Source of the DNA: a virus
Length of the DNA stretch: 45,467 nucleotides
IMG/VR virus record: IMGVR_UViG_3300018954_000018
Coordinates: 1-45,467 of that record
Strand: one strand, 5' to 3'
The notes below the pieces were generated by a model. It had not been told where the DNA came from and did not search any database. It worked only from the letters and a program-made list of their open reading frames with translations. Of the stretch, positions 32,315 to 41,662 are shown one piece after another. Each line of letters starts with the position of its first letter. Within the stretch, counting starts at the first letter, position 1. The position numbers and the translations under genes were made by a program.

Positions 32315-32766
32315 TGCCGGCGCCCGTCCTCGCCGTCAAGGCCGCGGTGGTGACCCTGATCGGCGCCCTGTTCCCCGACACCAGCGCGGTGCAGGCCGCC
32401 TACGGCACCCCCGGCGCAGTCGCCGCCCAGGACGTCGTGCTCGTCGGCGACGCCCGGGTGACCGTGTCCCGGCCGACGATGGGCCCGCGGCGCTCCCGCG
32501 AGCACGCGATCGAACTCGACGTCGTCTTCGACTGCTTCCGCTTCGGCGGCGCCGAGCAGCAGCAACCCGCCACCGAGGCGGCGCTCGCCGCCCTCGACGT
32601 GCTTGAGGAGCACCTGCGCGTCCCCGGGAACGAGACCCTCACCGGCACCTGCCGGGAGGCCTGGGTGTCCGGCTACGAGCTGACCGAGCCGGACGACGCC
32701 GAGGAGACCGGCCAGGGCCGGCGCTCCATCGTCACCGCCACCATCACCGCCGCCGTCCGCACCTAG
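32314..32766 (+). CDS. tail completion/terminator-like protein
   Basis: 150 residues; ATG 32314 overlaps the previous stop (TGATG). Alpha/beta sequence with VVLVGDARVTVSRPTMGPRR and ELDVVFDCFRFGG. It lies between connector and tail tube, where phages encode tail completion or tail-terminator proteins. Assigned by size and position. Confidence 0.65.
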   Translation: MPAPVLAVKAAVVTLIGALFPDTSAVQAAYGTPGAVAAQDVVLVGDARVTVSRPTMGPRRSREHAIELDVVFDCFRFGGAEQQQPATEAALAALDVLEEHLRVPGNETLTGTCREAWVSGYELTEPDDAEETGQGRRSIVTATITAAVRT

Positions 32767-32774
32767 GAGCCCTC

Positions 32775-33164
32775 GTGACCACGTACCTGCGCAACGTCTC
32801 CCCACTCGGGGACCTCTCGGTGCCCTTCGTCGGCTTCGTGCCCGCCGGCGGCTACTTCGCCGTCGACGACACCCGGGCCGGCAAGCCGCCGACCGACTTC
32901 ACCGAGGTCGACCCCGAGGACCCCGAGCAGCCGGCCCCGCACCTCGTGCGCGAGGTCGTGGAGGACGGGATCGTCGTGCGCCGTGAGGCGTACGACCCCG
33001 GCACCGGCCTGCTGCAGCAGGCCGAGCACTACGAGAAGGCCACGAAGAAGGCCCACGACGAGTGGCTCAAGTCCCGCGAGGACGCCGCGAAGGCCGGCGA
33101 CGGCGCGACCACCGCTACCCCCGCGCCCGCCACCCCCGGCGGCAACCAGAACCCGGAGGCCTGA
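32775..33164 (+). CDS. hypothetical head-tail junction protein
   Basis: 129 residues from GTG 32775 (TAGGAG upstream). A beta-rich first half (LGDLSVPFVGFVPAGGYFAV), a charged helical second half (YEKATKKAHDEWLKSREDAA) and an Ala/Thr/Pro tail. Placed directly before the tail tube gene; function unknown. Confidence 0.58.
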   Translation: MTTYLRNVSPLGDLSVPFVGFVPAGGYFAVDDTRAGKPPTDFTEVDPEDPEQPAPHLVREVVEDGIVVRREAYDPGTGLLQQAEHYEKATKKAHDEWLKSREDAAKAGDGATTATPAPATPGGNQNPEA

Positions 33165-33167
33165 CCC

Positions 33168-34193
33168 ATGGCGACGTTCCAGGACTGCTCGATCGGGATC
33201 TCGGTCCCCGAGTCGACGTACAAGACGTACGTCGCGCCGACGCGCTTCTACGAGTTCATCAGCGAGTCGGTGAACTGGCAGAAGAACGTCAAGCAGGGCC
33301 AGGGCCTGCGGGTCGGCAGCCGCGTCCCGCGGTCCGGGCGCCGGTTCACCGCCTCCGCCGGCGGGGCCGGCACCTTCCAGGTGGAGTGGCCGTCGAAGGG
33401 CGGCGGCCTGCTGCTGCAGGCCGCGCTCGGCGGGGCCACCTCGACCGTCGTGGCGGCGACCACCGCCTACCAGCAGGTGTTCACCCTCGCCGACGTCCCG
33501 CCGTCGTTCACGCTGCAGAAGGGCATCCCGCGCGTCGACCAGGCCACGGTCGACGCCTACACCTTCCTCGGCTGCATGGTCGGCTCCCTCGAGTTCTCCA
33601 TCCCGAACAGCGACCTCGCGCAGGCGACGTTCAACATCGACGCCGGGGACATGACCACCGCGCAGGGCTACGTCGCCCCGACCTACACCGGCTCCCCGGT
33701 GAACCTGTTCCCCTTCACCGTGGCGTCGATCTCCCTCGGCGGCACGCTCACGGCGCCGACTACCACCGCGCTCGCCACGGTGACCGGCGCCAGCGCCGCC
33801 AGCGTGCGGTCCGCGTCGATCTCGATCAACAACAACCTGAACGTCGAGCGGTACAACCTCGGCGGCGGCGGCCGGAAGGCGAAGCCGACCGTCGGCATGC
33901 GGGCGATCTCCGGGTCGATGACCCTCGAGTACGACAGCGTGACCTACCGGGACGCGTTCCTCAACGAGACCGACCTCGCGCTGCTGATCAACCTCGTCGG
34001 CACCACGAACGCCGGTACCGGCCGTCCCGAGCAGCTGCAGATCGCGTGCCCGAACATCCGGTTCGACACCCAGCTCCCGGAGGCCAACGGCGGCGACCTG
34101 ATCACCGTCGACATGGGCTTCACCGTGCTCGACAACACCGTCGCCGCGCAGCCGATCTGGATCACCCAGACGACGAGCGACACCGCCCTGTGA
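33168..34193 (+). CDS. major tail tube protein
   Basis: 341 residues from ATG 33168, four bases after the previous stop. Sequence is almost entirely beta-strand, with Thr/Ser/Gly richness and segments such as QGLRVGSRVPRSGRRFTASA and LEFSIPNSDLAQATFNIDAG, characteristic of actinophage tube subunits. It is longer than many, perhaps with an added domain. The gene is followed by tail-assembly genes in normal order. Confidence 0.85.
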   Translation: MATFQDCSIGISVPESTYKTYVAPTRFYEFISESVNWQKNVKQGQGLRVGSRVPRSGRRFTASAGGAGTFQVEWPSKGGGLLLQAALGGATSTVVAATTAYQQVFTLADVPPSFTLQKGIPRVDQATVDAYTFLGCMVGSLEFSIPNSDLAQATFNIDAGDMTTAQGYVAPTYTGSPVNLFPFTVASISLGGTLTAPTTTALATVTGASAASVRSASISINNNLNVERYNLGGGGRKAKPTVGMRAISGSMTLEYDSVTYRDAFLNETDLALLINLVGTTNAGTGRPEQLQIACPNIRFDTQLPEANGGDLITVDMGFTVLDNTVAAQPIWITQTTSDTAL

Positions 34194-34759
34194 CCAAGCC
34201 TGGCGCGGGGATCACGGCCGACGCGAGCGACTTCATCGCGGTCGGCAGAGCCCTGCGCCAGGCCGGCGACAAGGGCCTGCGCCGCGAACTCTTCAAGGCC
34301 GTCCAGCGGGCCACCAAGCCCGCGAAGGCCGAGATCAAGAAGTCGGCGCTCACCACCCTGCCGAAGTCCGGCGGCCTCAACCGGTGGGTCGCCGACGTCT
34401 CGGTGGTCACGAAGCAGGCGTACAGCGGCCAGAACGTCGGCGTCCGCATCGTCGCGTCGAAGGCCGCGAAGAACAAGCGGGTCCGCAGCAAGCAGATCGG
34501 CCCCATGCCGAAGGGCCGGGCCCGGACGTACAAGGTCCGCCGGTCCGGCACCTTCGGCCCCGTTGCCGACCTCGCGGCCATCGAGCGGGGTCGCGTCTGG
34601 CACCCGTTCTGGGGCCGCATGCCCGAGCCGCGCAGCCGCGGTCTGCAGCGTGTCCGTCCCGGCTTCTTCACCCGCCCCATCGAGGGCGCCGTCGCCGACC
34701 GGATGCGCAAGGAGATCACCGCCGCCCTCGACACCACCGCCCGCAATCTCAAGCCCTGA
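34190..34759 (+). CDS. minor tail component (HK97 gp10-like or similar)
   Basis: 189 residues from GTG 34190 (GTGA overlap). Strongly basic: KAVQRATKPAKAEIKKSALT, KNKRVRSKQIGPMPKGRART. A basic protein of this size usually occurs near tail tube genes (gp10-like or other junction proteins). Exact function is inferred by position. Confidence 0.6.
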   Translation: MTKPGAGITADASDFIAVGRALRQAGDKGLRRELFKAVQRATKPAKAEIKKSALTTLPKSGGLNRWVADVSVVTKQAYSGQNVGVRIVASKAAKNKRVRSKQIGPMPKGRARTYKVRRSGTFGPVADLAAIERGRVWHPFWGRMPEPRSRGLQRVRPGFFTRPIEGAVADRMRKEITAALDTTARNLKP

Positions 34760-34776
34760 CCAGGAGAAGTCCACCC

Positions 34777-35169
34777 ATGCTGCTCCGCATCGCAGACCTT
34801 GACGGCGAGCCCCTCGAGGTCCCCCTGATCGCCGTCGACCGCGCCGAGATCGGCGCCCTCATCGCCCTGAAGCTGCAGGCCGGGCTCTCCATGAAGGACA
34901 TCGGGGCGATCGAGATCGACCCCGAGGACCCTGACCCCACCGTGCTCGCCGTGATCCTGTTCCTCAGCCTGTCGGCCGCCGGCAAGCCGCGCACCTGGCA
35001 GCAGGTGCTCAAGGTGCCCGTGATGGGCCTGAGCTTCGTCCGCGAGCCCGGGGACGGCGCTGAGGAGGAGGACGACGCCGCGGACCCTTCGGTGGCCCCG
35101 CCGGCTTCCGCTCCGGACGGCGCCGCCGGGGCGGCGGAGCCCGACAACGCTTCCCCGTCGACGACGTAG
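34777..35169 (+). CDS. tail assembly chaperone, short form (gpG-like)
   Basis: 130 residues from ATG 34777 with AGGAG ten bases upstream. The N-terminal 90 residues are folded (LDGEPLEVPLIAVDRAEIG, VLAVILFLSLSAAG); the end is acidic and low complexity. It lies between tail tube and tape measure, the position of the gpG/gpGT pair. It helps tail tube subunits assemble around the tape measure. Its stop (35167-35169) lies inside the -1 extended form. Confidence 0.8.
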   Translation: MLLRIADLDGEPLEVPLIAVDRAEIGALIALKLQAGLSMKDIGAIEIDPEDPDPTVLAVILFLSLSAAGKPRTWQQVLKVPVMGLSFVREPGDGAEEEDDAADPSVAPPASAPDGAAGAAEPDNASPSTT

Positions 35170-35321
35170 AGGCCTCGATCTACGAGTACCTCCTGCCGGT
35201 CTCCCACGTCTGGCCCGGCGTGACGTGGGAGGTCGTGCTCCGGCTGCCCTACCACGTGTGGTGTCTGTACGTCGCGAACGCTGACGAGTGGCTCAAGGCC
35301 ACCGCGAAGGGAGGACTGTGA
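34777..35321 (+). CDS. tail assembly chaperone, -1 frameshift form (gpGT-like)
   Basis: A second frame, -1 relative to the short form, is open from 35064 to the stop at 35319-35321. It continues as FPVDDVEASIYEYLLPVSHV and VTWEVVLRLPYHVWCLYVAN. It has no start codon of its own in that part, so it is probably made by a programmed -1 frameshift between 35064 and 35169. C-CCT-TCG at 35085-35091 would allow the Pro tRNA to slip from CCT to CCC and is a possible site. The stop overlaps the tape measure ATG (TGATG). Confidence 0.72.
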
Positions 35322-38300
35322 TGCCCGGCAGCTCCCTGACCTTCAGCCTGTTCGGCAAGGACGTCTCGGCGGGCTCGGCCATGAGCGAGCTCGGGCGCCA
35401 TGCCGCCGCGACGGGCCGGCAGATCCAGAGCATGTCCGGGGCGCTGTCCGGCGCCGGCATCGGCACCGTCGCGCTCGGCTCGATCGCCGCGAACGCCTTC
35501 AGCGGCATCGCGCAGGCCGCGCAGGACGCCGGTCGCGCCGTCCTGGGCACCGTCGCCGCGAATGAGCAGGCGGCGATCTCGTTCGAGACCCTGCTCGGCT
35601 CGGCGGAGCGCGCGTCCGCCTTCATGACCGAGCTGAAGGACTTCGCCAAGTCCACCCCGTTCGAGACCGGCCCGCTCACCCAGTACAGCAAGGCCCTGCT
35701 CGGCGCCGGCTTGGCCGCCGAGCACGTGGTGCCCTTCCTGACCGCCTGGGGCGACGCCTCGGGCGCCCTGGGGCAGACGCAGGAGCAGTTCGGCCGCACC
35801 ATGACCGCGGTCACCCAGATCATGTCCAAGGGCAAGGTCTCGGCCGAGGAGCTCGGTCAGATCGCCGAGTCGGGCATCCCGATCTGGTCGGTCCTGTCGC
35901 GCGCCCTGGGCAAGCCTGCCGGCGAGCTGATGAAGCTCGGCGAGCAGGGCAAGCTCGTCGCGAAGCAGGTGCTCCCCGCGCTCGAGGCGCAGATGCGCAA
36001 GGACTACGGCGGCGCGATGGGCAAGCAGGCCCAGACGCTCAACGGCCTCTGGTCGACCCTCATGGACACCCTGAAGCAGGGGACCGCCGACGCGCTGCTG
36101 CCCGTGCAGGACGAGCTCAAGGGCGGCCTGACGCGCTCGATCGAAGTCGCCGGTCGGGTCACCGGCTGGCTCGCCGACACCGGCGTCCCCGCCTTCGCCC
36201 GGTACGGCCAGGCGTTGCGCGACCACCTCGTCGGGCCCTGGCGTGCCGCCAGTGACTTCCTGCACGAGACCGCCCTGCCCGCCCTGCGCGAGGTCGCGGA
36301 GTGGGTCGACGAGAACAGCGAGAAGCTCAAGCTCGGCGCCGCGGCCATCGCCGGCGTCGTGGTCGCGATGCAGGGCCTCTCCCTGGCCTCGAGCGGGCTC
36401 GCGGCGCTCGCCGCCCTGGCGAACCCGATCGGCATCGCCGTGGTGGCCGTGGGGGCCCTGGCCGGTGGCCTGACGTACCTGTACCAGAACAGCGAGCCAG
36501 TCCGGGCCTTCCTGGACGACCTCGGCGGCAGGGTCATGCCGGTGCTGCAGGGCGCTGCCGAGGCGGTGGGGGACTACTGGTCGAACAGCCTGTCGCCCGC
36601 GCTGGCCGACTTCGGCTCCGCCGTCCTGCCGCCGCTGGTCGAGGCGTGGGAGTCGCTCGTCGAGAACTTCGGCGTCGGCACCCCGACCTTCGAGGCCGCG
36701 GGCGCCGCCCTGAAGATCCTCGGCGCGTTCGTCTCGAACCTGCTCCTGCCGTGGCTGAAGATGCTCGTCGTCGAGGGCCTCGGCCGGCTGAAGGCCGCCT
36801 TCGACGTGATCGGCCCCGTGCTGAACAACGTCGTCGTGCCGGCGCTGAAGTTCCTCATGCAGGTAGGGCTCCAGGTGTTCAAGGGCCTGCTGATGGCCGC
36901 CGCCGACGCCTTCGGCTGGGTGCCCGAGATCGGCGACAAGCTGCGGAACGCGAGCGACAGGTTCAACGCCTTCGCCGACGACGTGAACCGCTCCCTCGAC
37001 GCGATCAACTCGACGAAGACGATCACCATCGCGATGACGTCGACCGGCGACCCGTCGGGCTCGGTGTACGAGTCGCAGGTCCCGGGCGCTGCCCGCGGCA
37101 GCGGCGGCGACTCGCGGTACAAGCCGCTCGCCAACACGCCCCTCTCGGGTGGGTCGAACCAGGCGAAGATCTGGAACTACTTCAAGGGTCAAGGATTCAC
37201 TGACGCCTCGAGCGCCGGTGTCATCGCCAACCTGATCGCCGAGTCCGCGCTGAACCCGAAGGCGATCCAGAAGGGCGGCCCCGGCCGGGGCCTGGCGCAG
37301 TGGTCGCTCGGCGAGCGGTGGATGCAGCTGCAGTCCTGGGCCACGAAGGGCAAGCGCAACCCCTGGGACCTCGGCACCCAGCTCGACTACCTCATGCGCG
37401 AGCTCGGCAAGGCGCCCGGCACCGCCGGGGCATTCACCGGCGACCTCGGCAAGCTCAAGGGCATGACGTCGTCCGCGGACGCCGCCGCCTACTTCATGCG
37501 CACCTTCGAGCGACCGAAGAACACCGACCCCTCGGCCCGCCAGCGGGTCGCCGCCCGCGTGTACGCGCAGATGAAGGGCAAGGGCGGCACCACCGCGCCG
37601 TCCGGCGGCAGCGGCGGTGGTGGCACCGGGTACGAGGGCATCGCCGACGCCGCGTCCTCGTCGAAGGCGAGCAGCGACGCCGCGCGGAAGGCGAGCAGCG
37701 ACGCCGCGCGGAAGGCGAGCGAGGCCGCGCGCAAGGCCGCCCTGAACGCCCTCCGCAAGGATCTCTCGGACGGGCTCATGGCCGCCCTGACCGGCACCCG
37801 GGCCCAGGTCCGGGCCCGGCTGTACCTCCTGATGGAGGACGTGACGAAGCTCGGGTCGGCCGTCGGGCGGCGGATCGTCTCCACCACGGCGCGGACCCTG
37901 CTCCCGCTGGCCTCCCAGCACGACGCCGTGATCAAGCGCCTGGAGAAGGCGCAGGCCGACCTCAAGGGCCTGCGCGACGCCTCCCGCCAGTTCGCCCGGC
38001 AGACGTGGGAGTCCACGATCGAGTCCGGCAACGTCACCACCTCCGACGACCGCTCGTTCGGTGGGATCGCCGAGAAGCTGCGGCAGTCCGTCGTCGCCGC
38101 GCGCAAGTTCGCCGACGCCATGGCCGAGCTCAAGCGCCGCGGCCTCGGCGTCGAGGCGCTCAAGCAGCTGACCGCCGCCGGCCCCGAGCAGGGCCTCGCC
38201 TACGCGCAAGGCATCCTCGCCGCCGGGAAGAAGGGCATCGCCGAGATCAACCGGCTGCAGGGGCAGCTCGGCCAAGCAGGGTCGTCCCTGGGCAACACCA

Positions 38301-38749
38301 CCGCCGACGCCATGTACGCCGCCGGCATCCGGTCCGCCGAGGGGCTGGTCAAGGGCCTGCAGTCCCAGCGCAAGGCTTTGGAGGCGATCATGTCCGGGCT
38401 CGCGCAGGCCATGGCCGCCGCCCTGCGCAAGGCGCTGGGGATCAAGTCGCCGTCGGTCGTCTTCGCCGGCATCGGCGACCAGATCGGGGCCGGCCTGATC
38501 ATGGGCCTCGACCGCCAGGCGGCGCCCGTGACCAGCACCGCCGCGGGCCTGATCTCCCGGGCGGCGTTCGCCGGCCCCGCCGGCGGCCGTGGCGGCCCCC
38601 GGTTCGTGCCGCACCAGGCGCGGACCGAGACGCACATTCACCTGAACCGCGCGCTCGTGGGCAACGAGCAGCACATCGCGCGCGTGCTCGGCGTCGCGCA
38701 GCGCCGTACTGCTGGCCGCGGCGTCACCATCGCCGCGGGCGCACGATGA
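35321..38749 (+). CDS. tape measure protein with tail lysozyme domain
   Basis: 1142 residues from ATG 35321. Features: tape-measure segment near the start (LRF-like MSELGRHAAATGRQ, ETLLGSAERASAFMTELKDF), a hydrophobic region (AAAIAGVVVAMQGLSLASSG), then at about residues 610-752 a phage-tail-lysozyme-like domain (FTDASSAGVIANLIAESALN, LAQWSLGERW). A repeat region and a long helical tail follow. The protein sets tail length and its lysozyme part may open the thick cell wall during DNA injection. Length would predict a tail of roughly 170 nm by the usual 0.15 nm per residue rule. Confidence 0.9.
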   Translation: MPGSSLTFSLFGKDVSAGSAMSELGRHAAATGRQIQSMSGALSGAGIGTVALGSIAANAFSGIAQAAQDAGRAVLGTVAANEQAAISFETLLGSAERASAFMTELKDFAKSTPFETGPLTQYSKALLGAGLAAEHVVPFLTAWGDASGALGQTQEQFGRTMTAVTQIMSKGKVSAEELGQIAESGIPIWSVLSRALGKPAGELMKLGEQGKLVAKQVLPALEAQMRKDYGGAMGKQAQTLNGLWSTLMDTLKQGTADALLPVQDELKGGLTRSIEVAGRVTGWLADTGVPAFARYGQALRDHLVGPWRAASDFLHETALPALREVAEWVDENSEKLKLGAAAIAGVVVAMQGLSLASSGLAALAALANPIGIAVVAVGALAGGLTYLYQNSEPVRAFLDDLGGRVMPVLQGAAEAVGDYWSNSLSPALADFGSAVLPPLVEAWESLVENFGVGTPTFEAAGAALKILGAFVSNLLLPWLKMLVVEGLGRLKAAFDVIGPVLNNVVVPALKFLMQVGLQVFKGLLMAAADAFGWVPEIGDKLRNASDRFNAFADDVNRSLDAINSTKTITIAMTSTGDPSGSVYESQVPGAARGSGGDSRYKPLANTPLSGGSNQAKIWNYFKGQGFTDASSAGVIANLIAESALNPKAIQKGGPGRGLAQWSLGERWMQLQSWATKGKRNPWDLGTQLDYLMRELGKAPGTAGAFTGDLGKLKGMTSSADAAAYFMRTFERPKNTDPSARQRVAARVYAQMKGKGGTTAPSGGSGGGGTGYEGIADAASSSKASSDAARKASSDAARKASEAARKAALNALRKDLSDGLMAALTGTRAQVRARLYLLMEDVTKLGSAVGRRIVSTTARTLLPLASQHDAVIKRLEKAQADLKGLRDASRQFARQTWESTIESGNVTTSDDRSFGGIAEKLRQSVVAARKFADAMAELKRRGLGVEALKQLTAAGPEQGLAYAQGILAAGKKGIAEINRLQGQLGQAGSSLGNTTADAMYAAGIRSAEGLVKGLQSQRKALEAIMSGLAQAMAAALRKALGIKSPSVVFAGIGDQIGAGLIMGLDRQAAPVTSTAAGLISRAAFAGPAGGRGGPRFVPHQARTETHIHLNRALVGNEQHIARVLGVAQRRTAGRGVTIAAGAR
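37664..37732 (+). repeat. 24-base repeat in the tape measure gene
   Basis: Two identical units (37664-37687, 37688-37711) encode KASSDAAR and a third shortened one (37712-37732) KASEAAR. Such helical repeats change tape-measure length when copy number changes. Confidence 0.7.
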
Positions 38750-41652
38750 CGGGCCTCCCGGCCGCCCACGTCTTCGAGGTCCAGTTCGCCCCCGGCACCT
38801 GGACCGACGTCACGGGCTGGGTGGTCGGCGAGGACGACACCGAGCTGCGCTTCGGCCGGCCCACGGAGTTCCAGGAACCCGAGGCGATCACCCTCGACTT
38901 CCAGCTCCGCAACGGCGACGGGCGCTTCACCCCGGACAACCCAGCCTCCCCGTACTGGCCGTATATCACCGAGGACAACCCGGTCCGCATGACCGTGGTC
39001 CTCGGCGGGCCCGCGGTTGGCGGCGCGACGTACGGCTCCGCCACCTACGGCACCGCCGTGTACGGCGCGGGCTCGTACGGCGGCACCACTTATGCAGGCA
39101 CCGGCGCGTCCTACGTCCGGTTCGTCGGCAAGGTGACGACCTGGGACGTCGACTTCCCCACCGGCGCCGCCTACGACGGCGTGGTCACCGTCCAGGCGAG
39201 CGACGCGCTCGGCGCGCTGGCGAACCGTGAGCTCGAGGCCGAACAGCTCGAGCAGGCGGTGACCCGCGCGCTGGCTGCCGGCTCGTGGGTCGACGTTTAC
39301 TCGTTCAGCGGCGCGCAGAGCGTGACCGCCTTCGCGAACGTTGGGGTGCCGACGCCGGGTGGCCAGCTGGGAACGGCGACGCTCGTGCCCGCCGTAAGCC
39401 GCCTCGGCACGGCAACCGCGGGCACCGCGGACGGCGGGATCGCGACCGAGACGATGCTCACCTTCGGGGTGAGCAACGTCTACTCGGGGCCGTACCTGCG
39501 GGTGGTGCCCGGCGGCGGCGACGTCAAGGTGGTCGACCTGTACTTCCGGGTGCCCGCTGGCTTCGTCGCGCCGCCGTCGAAGAACCTCGGCGTGCTCGAC
39601 GTCTACCAGGGTGGGCGGAACCTGCTGCAGGTCGCCGTGGGGCTCGCCGGCGGCCTGAGCGCGCTCTACCTGATCGACCCCGCCACGAACACGTACACGA
39701 CGCTGCGGGCCTCGATCGCCGACGGGCAGTGGCACCGGTTATCCCTGGCCTGGGACGGCGTCTTCGGCACGAACGTCGTCCTCGACGGCCGAACCGTCAA
39801 CAGCACAGTGATCATGCGGGCCGCGACGGCGCTCTACCTCGGCGGGATCGGCTCGCCCTCGGCCGAGGGCCGGCAGGTCCGGAACCTGCCGATGGACCTC
39901 GCGGGCCTGACGATCCAAGGCTTCGACGGCATCGGCTCCGCCAACATCTCCGCCCCGGAACCGGTGACCGACCTCGCCCGGTGGGCTTCGCTCGCCGCCC
40001 TCGTCGACCCCGGCCTCGCCCCCGTCGGCGTCGCCGGCACCTGGACAGCGGGCCCGTACGCCACCGGGGCCGTCGTCACCCACGGCACCGACACGTGGGT
40101 CGCAGTCGCGCCGTCGACGGCCGTCACGCCCGGCACGGACCCGGGGAAGTGGGCCCGGGAGACCCGCCGCATGGTGTGGCCAACGTCGACGGCGGGCCGG
40201 ACCGTGCTCGACGCCATGCAGGTGCTCGCCCGCACCACCGGCGGGTACGTCTGGCAGACCCCCGCCGGGGTCCTCACCTACGTCCCACCCGAGTACGCCC
40301 TGCCCTCGAGTGTGCTCGCCACCGTCACCCTCGACCTCGACGACGACGCGAGCTCACCGCCGGTGTGGCGACGCTCGGGGGAGACCCGCCCGACGCGCGT
40401 TACCGTGTCAAGCCCGGTCGCCACCGCAACCGCCGTCGACACCACAGCGGAGATCGGCGGCGCCCGCCGCGAGATCACCCTCGACACGGCCGCGGCCAGC
40501 TCGGCGGACGCCTACTCGCTCGCCGCCGGACGGCTGCTCACCAGCAACCGCCTGCGGCTGGCACAGCTGCAGGTCGACCTCTCCACCTCCACCGCCGACC
40601 TGTACGAACTCCTCCTCGGTGGCCTCGCGCCAGGCGCGCGGCTGCGGATCGCCGGCTTGCCGTCGACCGTGTTCGGCGCCAGCTACACCGAGGTGCACGT
40701 CCAGGGCTGGTCCGAGCGTTGGTCGGCGACCGACGCCGTGCTGACCTTCGACTGCACGCCCGCCGACGACCCGCCCGGTGCTCGGTTCGACGACGCCACC
40801 TACGGCCGGTTCGCCGCCGACCCCGGCACCCAACTCGCGCACGCGATAACCGCTGGCGCGACCAGCGTCACCGTGACGAGCGGGACACCGTTCACCACCG
40901 CCGGTGGTGACATGCCGTTCTCGCTCGACCTCGGTGGTGAACGGGTCACCGTCTCCGCGGTGAGCAGCCCGTCCACGAGCCTGGCCACCACCCCGGCGCA
41001 GCGGCGCAACCTCGCCGCGGCGCCCTCGTTCGAGAACGCCTTCGGCCCCCTCTGGTCCGGCGCGACGTCCGGGTACGTCACCAGCGCCGTCGCCCGCTCT
41101 ACCGTCCGGGCCAGCTCCGGGGTCGCGTCGATGCGGATCACGTGGCCGTCCGCCGCCGCGCAGGCCTCCGGCGCCTTCCTCGTCCTCACCGGCCTCACGA
41201 TCGGGCAGCGCTACTCCTGCTCGCTCGACGTGTGGGTGCCCCTCGGCTCGCCCGCAGTCCGCATCTTCGAGCGGGCAGGGACCGGCGGCACCGTCACCTA
41301 CGCGCCGCGCACCTCCGGGACCACGAAGGCCGCATGGACGCGGCTGGCCATGTCGTTCACCGCGACCGCCACCACACACGACCTGGGCGTCGGCAACGAG
41401 GAGTCGGTCGCCTCCGGCCGGCAGTGCTGGGTCGACTCCGTACTCGTCGAGCCGACCACCGCCGGGCCCGGCGCGTATTTCGACGGCACCAGCCCGGGCG
41501 GGTCGTGGACGGGAACCGCAGGCGCGAGCGAGTCCCGCCAGAACGTGCAGACCCTCACCCTCAGCGCCCGCGGCGTCGCCCCCACCATCGCCCGAGCCCA
41601 CCCGGCCGGCGAGCCCATCGACGTCTGGCTCGCCGCCACTTTCGCACCATGA
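38746..41652 (+). CDS. minor tail protein with LamG-like and carbohydrate-binding-like domains
   Basis: 968 residues from ATG 38746 (ATGA overlap). The N-terminus resembles distal/minor tail proteins (FGRPTEFQEPEAITLDFQLR), with an unusual Tyr/Gly repeat (TYGSATYGTAVYGAGSYGG). A LamG-like sandwich is at about 255-370, and a carbohydrate-binding-like domain near the C-terminus (SFENAFGPLWSGATSGYV, YSCSLDVWVPLGSP). Belongs to the tail tip and may contact cell-surface glycans. Confidence 0.82.
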   Translation: MTGLPAAHVFEVQFAPGTWTDVTGWVVGEDDTELRFGRPTEFQEPEAITLDFQLRNGDGRFTPDNPASPYWPYITEDNPVRMTVVLGGPAVGGATYGSATYGTAVYGAGSYGGTTYAGTGASYVRFVGKVTTWDVDFPTGAAYDGVVTVQASDALGALANRELEAEQLEQAVTRALAAGSWVDVYSFSGAQSVTAFANVGVPTPGGQLGTATLVPAVSRLGTATAGTADGGIATETMLTFGVSNVYSGPYLRVVPGGGDVKVVDLYFRVPAGFVAPPSKNLGVLDVYQGGRNLLQVAVGLAGGLSALYLIDPATNTYTTLRASIADGQWHRLSLAWDGVFGTNVVLDGRTVNSTVIMRAATALYLGGIGSPSAEGRQVRNLPMDLAGLTIQGFDGIGSANISAPEPVTDLARWASLAALVDPGLAPVGVAGTWTAGPYATGAVVTHGTDTWVAVAPSTAVTPGTDPGKWARETRRMVWPTSTAGRTVLDAMQVLARTTGGYVWQTPAGVLTYVPPEYALPSSVLATVTLDLDDDASSPPVWRRSGETRPTRVTVSSPVATATAVDTTAEIGGARREITLDTAAASSADAYSLAAGRLLTSNRLRLAQLQVDLSTSTADLYELLLGGLAPGARLRIAGLPSTVFGASYTEVHVQGWSERWSATDAVLTFDCTPADDPPGARFDDATYGRFAADPGTQLAHAITAGATSVTVTSGTPFTTAGGDMPFSLDLGGERVTVSAVSSPSTSLATTPAQRRNLAAAPSFENAFGPLWSGATSGYVTSAVARSTVRASSGVASMRITWPSAAAQASGAFLVLTGLTIGQRYSCSLDVWVPLGSPAVRIFERAGTGGTVTYAPRTSGTTKAAWTRLAMSFTATATTHDLGVGNEESVASGRQCWVDSVLVEPTTAGPGAYFDGTSPGGSWTGTAGASESRQNVQTLTLSARGVAPTIARAHPAGEPIDVWLAATFAP

Positions 41653-41662
41653 CAGGAGCGCC

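Noticed and set aside
37664-37732. CRISPR-like or mobile repeat
   Set aside because: The units are adjacent, in frame and encode a helical repeat; no spacers.
35249-38674. Very long open frame on the minus strand (over 1,100 codons) opposite the tape measure gene
   Set aside because: It mirrors the tape measure gene; its Arg/Gly/Leu-rich composition without motifs is the usual antisense effect of high-GC codon bias.
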